Shown one piece after another: positions 58,401-64,000 of a DNA stretch of 64,000 nucleotides. The first letter of the stretch is position 1. The number at the start of each line of letters is the position of its first letter. The position numbers and the translations under genes are program-made. Below the pieces are notes generated by a model. That model had not been told where the DNA came from and did not search any database. It worked only from the letters and a program-made list of their open reading frames with translations. This stretch comes from Amorphophallus konjac (taxonomy: Eukaryota > Streptophyta > Magnoliopsida > Alismatales > Araceae). The stretch is from contig CM040128.1 in the NCBI GenBank assembly GCA_022559845.1, positions 179,110,413 to 179,174,412 of the forward strand. The letters are read 5' to 3'.

Positions 58401-60533
58401 CCGAACAACGATAGCGTAGATGGGGTCCCCTCTAATGAATTCGCACTCCATCTCCCGGGGACTAATAAGCATCAGCCTCCTAGTCGGAGGATCAATCGGG
58501 GTGGGAGCGACAGGAGGGGGTGTCGTGGTCGGAGCCAAAGATGGGGTACTGGGCCCAGAAGTATCAGTGCTGGAGGTACTAGGCCCAGTGGGACCCCGAA
58601 CGGGAGGGCGTGTCGGCTGGGATGGATGAAGGGTGATCCTCTGGCCTTTGTGATCGAAGGTGCATGTGTTCGACCGGCCATGGAGGGTAGCATCTCTATC
58701 GAAAAGCCAGGGTCTCCCTAAGATAATGCTGCCTACCTCCATAGGCAACACGTCACACCAAATCTCCTCCTGGTAGGCGTGGAACTGCAAAGGCACCAGA
58801 CATCGCTGCCTGACTGGAATAGAGGTGGTGTCTACCCATGACACACGATAAGGGGAGGGATGGTCCACGGGGGTTAACCCCAAGCGTTTCACTGTACCCG
58901 TGGAAATGGCATTAATGCAACTCCCACTATCAATAATCACCTTACAGACCTTCCCACCCAGCCTGCAAAAGGTGTGAAAAATGGTGGTGCGACGCCAGTC
59001 ATCACTCACCAAAGGCTGGGTCAAGACGCACCTGACAACACCTAGCTGAACACCATCCTGGCACTGCGTGCCCTGGACACCTGACGACTCTCCCTCTAAC
59101 AACTCATCAAAGAACTCCTCGGCGAGCTCTGGGTCTGCCTCATAACTGACAGGCTCGACCTCGGGTGCGGCCTCACCTGCTGAGGTATCTCCAAAGGCCA
59201 CGGTCTGCTGCCGAGAAGGGCACAGAGCAGCATAATGACCGACCCCCCCACATCGATAACAATCTCCACGAGGCCTAGAGCCCTGTGGTGCTCCACCAAT
59301 CATCGGCCCCTTTCCCTTGTCATCACGACGGGCCGGGGGTGGTGGAAGCTGAGGTCGGGTAGGAATAGTGGGCTGCTGGGGCCGAGGGGGTGCGGGAGCT
59401 GGGGCCTGGGGGCGAGGTGGATAGTCCCTCTGGGGAGGTGGAGGCCGGGGCCTAGGAGCAAAATCCGGACGAGTGGGGTCCTGTGGTCGGGCCACGGGTC
59501 CCCTCGCATACTGCCCTGTGCTAGTGCGAGAGTCCGTCCCACGAGGGTATGTGGGAGCGGGGCGCTGATCGGGCACAAACTCAAACTCAAACAGCTCCAT
59601 ATCACGAGCGACCTGGTATGCCTCATCTAAGGTAGCCACGTGGCGGCGGAGTAACTCAATCTGGAGGTTCCGTCGTAGACCTCGACGGAAGCGGGCTATA
59701 GTCATGATGGCTTCCTCCGAGACTCCACATCGCAGGAGACAATCATCAAATTCGGCGATGTATTCTGCCACAGACCGGTTCCCCTGACTAAGGGTCTGCC
59801 ACCGATCAACTAACTGGTGGCGGTAGGAACGAGGGACGTACTTCTGCCGGAGCTTCTCTTTCATATCTACCCACGTCTCAATCGGGGGTGTGCCCTGACG
59901 TCTCACTAGGCTCTCCACATTGGCCCAGTAGGTTTGGGCCCTTCCAATCAACTTCATCTTGGCATATCGGACTTTCCGATGTTCTGCCATGTCGACCCAC
60001 TCAAAATAACGATCCATACTAGCAGCCCAATCACTAAAAACATCGGGGTCCAATGACCCATCAAAAGTAGGAGGGTCCACTCGCACGGATCTAAGGAGAC
60101 GCTCATCTTCCTCATCCCTATAATACCGATGGCCTTGGCGATCACGGCCATAGCCCTCACTCTCATTATCGGACCCAAAATCATCTACCTCATGCACGTG
60201 GGGTCTCCTATTGCCTCCCCTAGGCTGGTCGGGTCGAGGAGCAGGGTCACGTTGGCCATGGGCCTGCTCGGGAACATCTACCGGTGGGGCTCTACCCTGG
60301 GGGCGATCAACCAGACCTTGGATGGTCCGGTTAGAGGCCTCAACCCGACCCTCCACATCTCCCAGCCGATCCTCCATGGCTTTCATCCGGCCCTCCATCC
60401 GATCGGCGTGGTCCCTAAAGTGGAGACTCAGGGTCTCGATCATCTCCCGCAGGGATAGGTCATCTGGGACGGGATTCCTAGGGTCAGCCATCTGGATAGG
60501 GCGATGGTAGGATGTACCACGCCGGGTGGGCAT
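55401..60533 (-). CDS. A gag-pol polyprotein, chromovirus
   Basis: This open frame has 1710 residues from M-P-T-R-R-G-T; this ATG is chosen because C and F2 start with the same peptide, although the frame is open to 60614. Gag is at about 155-270, the zinc knuckle C-Y-R-C-(x4)-H-(x4)-C near 424, protease D-S-G-S near 531, and reverse transcriptase with Y-F-D-D near 912. RNase H follows, then integrase with HHCC near 1233 and D, D, E in M-D-F-V, S-D-R-D and T-E-V-V. The chromodomain is at about 1614-1662 (W-R-G-R...D-T-W). The tail W-L-G-D-H-L is encoded in the LTR. Oddity: ten residues ([10 protein letters not shown] in C) are missing from RNase H near 57110, an in-frame 30-bp deletion, so activity is doubtful. 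Confidence 0.95.
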   Translation of the reverse strand: MPTRRGTSYHRPIQMADPRNPVPDDLSLREMIETLSLHFRDHADRMEGRMKAMEDRLGDVEGRVEASNRTIQGLVDRPQGRAPPVDVPEQAHGQRDPAPRPDQPRGGNRRPHVHEVDDFGSDNESEGYGRDRQGHRYYRDEEDERLLRSVRVDPPTFDGSLDPDVFSDWAASMDRYFEWVDMAEHRKVRYAKMKLIGRAQTYWANVESLVRRQGTPPIETWVDMKEKLRQKYVPRSYRHQLVDRWQTLSQGNRSVAEYIAEFDDCLLRCGVSEEAIMTIARFRRGLRRNLQIELLRRHVATLDEAYQVARDMELFEFEFVPDQRPAPTYPRGTDSRTSTGQYARGPVARPQDPTRPDFAPRPRPPPPQRDYPPRPQAPAPAPPRPQQPTIPTRPQLPPPPARRDDKGKGPMIGGAPQGSRPRGDCYRCGGVGHYAALCPSRQQTVAFGDTSAGEAAPEVEPVSYEADPELAEEFFDELLEGESSGVQGTQCQDGVQLGVVRCVLTQPLVSDDWRRTTIFHTFCRLGGKVCKVIIDSGSCINAISTGTVKRLGLTPVDHPSPYRVSWVDTTSIPVRQRCLVPLQFHAYQEEIWCDVLPMEVGSIILGRPWLFDRDATLHGRSNTCTFDHKGQRITLHPSQPTRPPVRGPTGPSTSSTDTSGPSTPSLAPTTTPPPVAPTPIDPPTRRLMLISPREMECEFIRGDPIYAIVVRERVSEAEGELPSDVAVILQEFSDVFPAELPEGLPPMRDIQHAIDLIPGSSLPNLPHFRMSPADHAELLRQIEELLARGYIRESMSPCAVPALLAPKKDGTWRMCVDSRAINKITVKYRFPIPRLDDMLDMMAGATVFSKIDLKSGYHQVRVRPGDEWKTAFKTKDGLYEWLVMPFGLTNAPSTFMRLMTQVLRPLIGVFVVVYFDDILIYSRTREDHLEHLRHVCLILRRESLYANPKKCAFMTTQVTFLGFIVSSDGVSADPEKVRAIVEWPEPRTLHDVRSFHGLATFYRRFIRGFSSITAPITDCIRKGAFEWTRAASAAFALLKERMTQEPILRLPDFTKVFEVSCDASGVGIVGVLSQEAHPVAFFSEKLCDARLRYSTYDKEFYAVVQALRHWRHYLLHQEFVLFSDHEALRYLHAQKKLNARHTFVLRHKAGVENRVADALSRRAHLLTTMSVEVVGMDRMRELYVDCPDFGPIYTTLQAGPSREYSDYMLHDDYLFHGSRLCVPRTSVRDFLAWEMHAGGLAGHFGRNKTIEAVEHRFYWPSLKRDVARIVAQCRICAMAKQRKQNTGLYTPLPVPDSPWQDISMDFVLGLPRTSCRHDSIFVVVDRFSKMALFIPCSKTSNASRVARLFFTHCVSRFGLPRTIVSDRDVRFTSYFWKTLWHMMGTQLKFSTAYHPQTDGQTEVVNRNLGDLLRCLVRDRVGDWDLVLPLAEFAYNDSVNRSTGLSPFEIVTGRRPRKPIDLVPLPIQARVSESAESFAEHIRQLHEHIRRHIEASNARYKELADAHRRTREFQVGEYVMIRVRPERFPSGAVKKLQDRSAGPFRVLKRIGSNAYEIELPDDYGICSTFNVSDLVAYRDPAVIPSELFGPTPPVESITPSERPPPPAPLQTREHVDYILDEQVTTTRSGAYQRFLVRWRGRPATDDTWITRGELERIDPDLLERYLSDRDPYSTGSSSSHPGRIGEDTRRITRRSTRSMPASLWLGDHLAD
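55486..55494 (-). other. A polypurine tract
   Basis: The minus strand GGGGAGAAT directly precedes the LTR start TGGTGAGG. It lies inside the coding frame. Confidence 0.88.
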
Positions 60534-60712
60534 GCAAGACTCTAAGGGACAAGGATGAAAGGGTACTAGACACGAACCTAGACAGAAAACTCCTAACGCA
60601 ACAAAGGACTCCAATGCAAGTAGTAGACCTATGGACTCAAATGAACTCCAGCAAATCTAATGACTTGACATGGCCTAGGACCTCAGTCTGTAGGGACAAA
60701 CTGGACGACCAT

Positions 60713-60724
60713 GCTCTGATACCA
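60713..60724 (-). other. A primer-binding site (tRNA-iMet type)
   Basis: The minus strand reads TGGTATCAGAGC, four bases from the 5' LTR edge at 60729. Confidence 0.93.
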
Positions 60725-60728
60725 AATT

Positions 60729-62820
60729 TGACGCGGAACGGGACTAAAAAAGGACTGGACCTACTATGAAGACCAAGTGCGGCCAGCACTCACACGTGAC
60801 AAGGCAAGCCGAGTGAACGACTTCCGTACTATTCCTCCGGGGAGAGGCGTCTCTCAACAAGAAACCCAAGTCCACGGCCGTCCCTATGAGGGAAGCGAGT
60901 GGATCAAAGCGGCAAAGGAGCCGACGCGCAACTATAGGAGTCCAGTCCGAGCTCGGTGCTCGACTGGGGCCACGGAATGGGAATACTCTCGCTCACGATC
61001 TCGCGGTGTTTAATGCTAGCTAGGATCCCTACTCTCTCACGCGGCATGTAATAATCACATACTAGTAAAGCAGAATGCCGAAGGGGGAGCGTCGCACGTA
61101 CCTCCACGCCTAGGCGTGGGGAAGGAACCCCGGCCGAGACCGACAACCCCGATACACACAATGAAAGAAAAGTACAAGCCAGCAATGGTGCCCACTCCTC
61201 GCAGGGAGATAACAGGCTACAACAACTCCATTCGGGGTGGCCGATACACGGGCTGACGGGCGGCACTCGGTGGAGGGGTTGATCGCGAGGAAGGCCCGGA
61301 CGCCGACCGGCAGAATCGCAGCAACGCGCGACTCGGCGAAAAGGGCTCTCACGGTCCGCTCCGGGGTCCGATTGGGGTGCCGTCAGCGACGACGCGCAGT
61401 TAGGTCGCAGGAGGAAGCCTCGGCCAAAGGGCGCCCTCAGATTCCGATCGTGGAAGCCGTGGCCGCACCTGCAAGTGGGGACAAGAAAGCTGCCTCCAGA
61501 ACCGCGCTGTCGAGCGGGGAAAAATGGTAACTCACTGTTCTGGAAGGCGAACGAGGCTCCGCTTGAGGGAGGACGCTGGGGACGCAGAGCAGCAGGTCCG
61601 GACCAAAGGGCTCGACCAGATCTGGTCGAGGTTGGACGCCGTGAACTCGGGAAGTCGCCGGGTCTTCTGGCGCCGGGTGGACTGGACAGATCCGCGCGAC
61701 CTCACGGGAACGGACGCCACGAACAGCTCGGGCGTCGGAAGGAGACGAGGTTGGCGGCGTTGGAAAGAGGATGACGAGAGGTACCAACCCTGAAGAAATC
61801 AGCTCCAAACTCGGTGTCGTGCGTCCTGTGGGATTTTCGCAAGGAGGAGGTTGGATCTGGGCGCGCAGAGATGGAGGCTCCTGCGCTAGCTCACGAGGAA
61901 ATCCGCCACGGGTGGTGCCGACCTCGGATCGAGGCGAAACCAAGGCCCACGCGTCGCTGACTTGTAGATGTATCCACAGAAAAAGGAGGGGGGCTCAGAT
62001 TCGATCAGCACCGGACAGGGTCTCCGCTGCAACTCGGGGCTGAATCTGGTACTCACGAATTGAACCGGAGACGACGTAGAAGAGGGAGGGAACCTCGGCG
62101 TCGCACCGAGGGGATGGGGCGTCGCACCCCGGGGTTGCTCCCATCGCAGGAGCTGTGGAGGAGGAGAGGGTCGCCCTCTCCAAGAGGTGGATGCGCAAAA
62201 AGGCTCCTCAAGAAATTGTTTGATTGTTCATTAATTTGAAAAAGATGAAAATACAAGGGTTATATACCCGGGGGGGGGGGGGAAACTAGGGTTTCAACCT
62301 AGCCACATGGGGGGTGGGGGCGCAAATGGGAGGAGGGGTGGGCCCCAACTCCCTCCATTCAAGGGGGGTTGCGACCAGCCCTCCCTCCAATCAAGGAGGG
62401 TGCGCTCAAGTGAGGCAAGGGGGGGAGAGTGGAAAGGGGAAAGGGGGGGGGGGCGCCCAAAAAGGAAGGCGGCTGCTACCTCCTCCACTTGGAGGAGGTG
62501 GGATGCGCCCAAAACCCTAACCCTAGGGGTGGGTGTGCAAATCTCCACATGGGCCAAGGAGGAGTGGAGCACAAGATGGCCCACTAACCCTTTGCCCTCT
62601 AAATAAGCCTACAAAGCATAAAAAAATGTCCAATTGGCCTACAAGGGCCCACAACTAGAAAGCAGTGTCCACGCAGGGACTAATCCAAGGCCCAACATGG
62701 CCTAAAGCATGAAAAAATAAATAGGGATAACTCTGCTAATCTGCTAGATGATCGCCGAGCCAAAGGGATGCCGGCATGCTCCGTGTGCTCCGTCGAGTGA
62801 TGCGGCGTGTGTCCTCACCA
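60729..62820 (-). repeat. A 5' LTR (right)
   Basis: 2092-bp copy of 53402-55485. The longer length is mostly in G-runs near 62270 and 62445. It ends CTCACCA before TGGGC. Confidence 0.95.
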
Positions 62821-62825
62821 TGGGC

Positions 62826-62878
62826 CCTGCCGGGCCTACTTGGGCTGCTTCATTGGGCTGTAGAAATCCCCCTCTCCA
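62826..62878 (-). mobile_element. D right (5') LTR, last part
   Basis: It continues the LTR split by A and ends CTCTCCA at 62878, followed by the GGAAC duplication. Confidence 0.88.
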
Positions 62879-62883
62879 GGAAC

Positions 62884-63359
62884 GTAGCTCGATATATTTT
62901 TTTTATCACTGCTGCGAGACAGAGCGAAACCCGTCCCGTGACCCGATCCGGTCACGAAAGAGAGTCGACTACCCGACTCATCGTTGGTTTCTCAACCGCG
63001 CAGATCCGCATGTTTCCCTCCCTTAGGGACGTCCGCGAGGTAGAGTCGCTTATTGTCTCGAGTCACGTCCCATCCCGCATCACCGTGGTTGTGAGTTGTA
63101 AGCGCCCGTTCCATAGGCCCAGTCGAGCACCGAGCCCGAATTGGAAACCCCTAGGCGACAATGGTTCCTTAACCGCTACGATCCCACATTTCCCTCTCAA
63201 GGGATGATCGTCGGGCTAGTTAGAGTTTCTGTTGAGAGACGTCTCCACCAGGAGAACACCACGATGGTCTTATGCCCGGCTTACCTTAGTGTGCTAGTGC
63301 TAGCCACACTTTGAGTCAGTCGTATGTCTTAGTCCGGTAGCGTCGCTCATCCCGCATCA
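62884..63359 (+). mobile_element. F LTR, second part
   Basis: This is the continuation of 22786-24718 after D. It ends CCCGCATCA at 63359, the same end as element C's LTR on the other strand. No gene lies within. Confidence 0.8.
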
Positions 63360-63362
63360 AAT

Positions 63363-63374
63363 TGGTATCAGAGC
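63363..63374 (+). other. F2 primer-binding site (tRNA-iMet type)
   Basis: TGGTATCAGAGC lies three bases after the LTR end, in plus orientation. It marks the start of a chromovirus internal region (F2) that runs out of the window. Confidence 0.92.
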
Positions 63375-63608
63375 GAAGTTTAAGTCTAGGGTGATCTTTG
63401 TCTAGGTCGTCTTGTCCTAGGTTGCATTTCATCCCAATACCCGGTATATCAAAAAGTGTTCCTGGACGATAGGTTACGCCTATTGGGAAGGTGGCACACT
63501 TGCGTGAGTGCGATCTTAGGATCAAACCTCCGCCTAGTACCGTATATTAGTTGATTCTAGGGTCCTCAGTCTGCATTAGTTAGTGCATTCCAACCTTTGT
63601 GTCTTTGC
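63375..63608 (+). other. F2 leader
   Basis: A 234-base leader between the primer site and the Gag start. Nothing else is recognisable. Confidence 0.6.
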
Positions 63609-64000
63609 ATGCCCACCCGGCGAGGTACCCAATACCATCGCCCTACGTCTATGGAAAACCCACGAGATGCCACCTCAGGACACTTTCACTCCTTGCATGA
63701 GGCGATGATGGCCATCATGCCCCGGTTGGACCAGTCCGAGACTACCTTTCGGAGCCTCTCCAACAATATGGATCTTCGCCTTAGAGCCATGGAGGAGCTT
63801 ATCGAGTCATCCAAAGGATCTGTCCAAGGTCTGGTTGGACGATTGGATAGGATGTCACACGGAGATCCTCCCAGAGCGGCCCAGGGCCCACCCACACTTG
63901 CTCCTGCAGCAGCCCAATCAGCTCCCATAGCCCAGGTCCAGCCCACTCCCGCCGCCCAGGACTAGCCCGCACCCGCTCCTCAGCCCGCCCCTCACCGAGC
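63609..64000 (+). pseudogene. F2 Gag N-terminus, interrupted and cut by window end
   Basis: It starts M-P-T-R-R-G-T-Q-Y as in C. A helical region follows, probably a coiled coil (R-L-D-Q-S-E-T...M-E-E-L-I-E-S-S), then V-Q-G-L-V-G-R-L-D, as in A and C, and a Pro/Ala/Gln-rich linker. A TAG at 63963-63965 interrupts the frame, which continues Pro-rich to the end of the window. The stop suggests decay; the rest of the element is out of view. Confidence 0.8.

Larger units (their letters stand above)
53402..62820 (-). mobile_element. Element A: chromovirus (Ty3/gypsy) with open gag-pol frame
   Basis: This 9419-bp element runs TGACGCGG...CTCACCA in plus coordinates, with target duplication TGGGC at 53397-53401 and 62821-62825. 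LTRs are 2084 and 2092 bp and differ at roughly twenty sites by eye (about 1 percent), plus G-run length changes. Primer site, polypurine tract and an uninterrupted polyprotein are on the minus strand. It is a recent insertion, though by LTR divergence older than E. Confidence 0.96.
24719..62878 (-). mobile_element. Element D: Tat-like Ty3/gypsy derivative hosting three nested elements
   Basis: D is bounded by TG (24719) and CA (62878) with target duplication GGAAC at 24714-24718 and 62879-62883. Without its guests it is about 7.2 kb. Its two LTRs are about 782 and 781 bp, each split by a guest (C and A). Orientation is minus: the primer site lies next to the right LTR and the polypurine tract next to the left LTR. 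It retains an integrase-containing pol remnant (minus) and a long antisense ORF (plus). Gag, protease, RT and RNase H are missing, so it is a deletion derivative. Confidence 0.9.

Noticed and set aside
62511..62525. Interstitial telomere repeat (AAACCCTAACCCTA)
   Set aside because: Only two units, inside an LTR, and duplicated in the other LTR of the same element (near 55179-55193).

Overview
The window is repeat-dense intergenic DNA of a flowering plant. The evidence is plant-type LTR retrotransposons of several Ty3/gypsy lineages (chromovirus with chromodomain, Athila-like, Tat-like), a CACTA DNA transposon with typical plant ends, and tRNA-Met, tRNA-Asp and tRNA-Lys type primer sites. The species cannot be named from this sequence. 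I see no intact host gene, no rRNA or complete tRNA gene, no CRISPR array and no bacterial-type operon.

Left third (1-16300): a 1.5 kb field of a dispersed TGTAYAGACTT motif, then three 199-bp repeats, then a gag-only Tat-like element. Its long, decayed proline-rich reading frame is split at 5123-9746 by a CACTA transposon with 14-bp terminal inverted repeats and a TCC target duplication. The CACTA carries three correctly spliceable exons of an ankyrin-repeat gene (AKRP/EMB506-like). The polypurine tract and 3' LTR of the gag-only element follow at about 14269-16300.

Middle (16300-24718): remnants of two chromovirus families. A truncated LTR is fused through a 35-bp internal stub to a second LTR (16335-19188). 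That LTR is cut by a second family (called F here) starting at 19189, whose short internal region has 138-bp tandem repeats and protease and integrase-tail relics. The F LTR starting at 22786 ends only at 63359.

Right two thirds (24719-62878): one Tat-like element (called D here) sits inside that F LTR with target duplication GGAAC. D has lost gag-protease-RT. It keeps a tRNA-Lys-type primer site, a decayed integrase on the minus strand and, on the opposite strand, a long spliced additional ORF with the plant 'putative gypsy type transposon' domain. Three further elements are inserted in D: chromovirus C (25348-35259, minus, TSD TGAGG, polyprotein with five in-frame stops); Athila-like element E (38368-50040, plus, TSD GTCGG, nearly identical LTRs, one in-frame stop); and chromovirus A (53402-62820, minus, TSD TGGGC, uninterrupted polyprotein lacking a conserved 10-residue RNase H segment). 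Every boundary was read as a TG...CA end plus matching target duplication, so the relative insertion order is firm: the older family-A-type LTR, then F, then D, then C, E and A. From 63360 the leader and gag start of another F-type element run off the window.

The elements interact mainly by nesting and breakage: C and A interrupt D's two LTRs, E interrupts D's antisense ORF, D interrupts an F LTR, and the CACTA interrupts the left gag frame. The points most worth following up are the spliceable ankyrin exons in the CACTA, the 39-nt tRNA-Lys-like primer site of D, the conserved C-terminal peptide that three chromovirus families encode inside their LTRs, and the TGTAYAGACTT field at the left edge.
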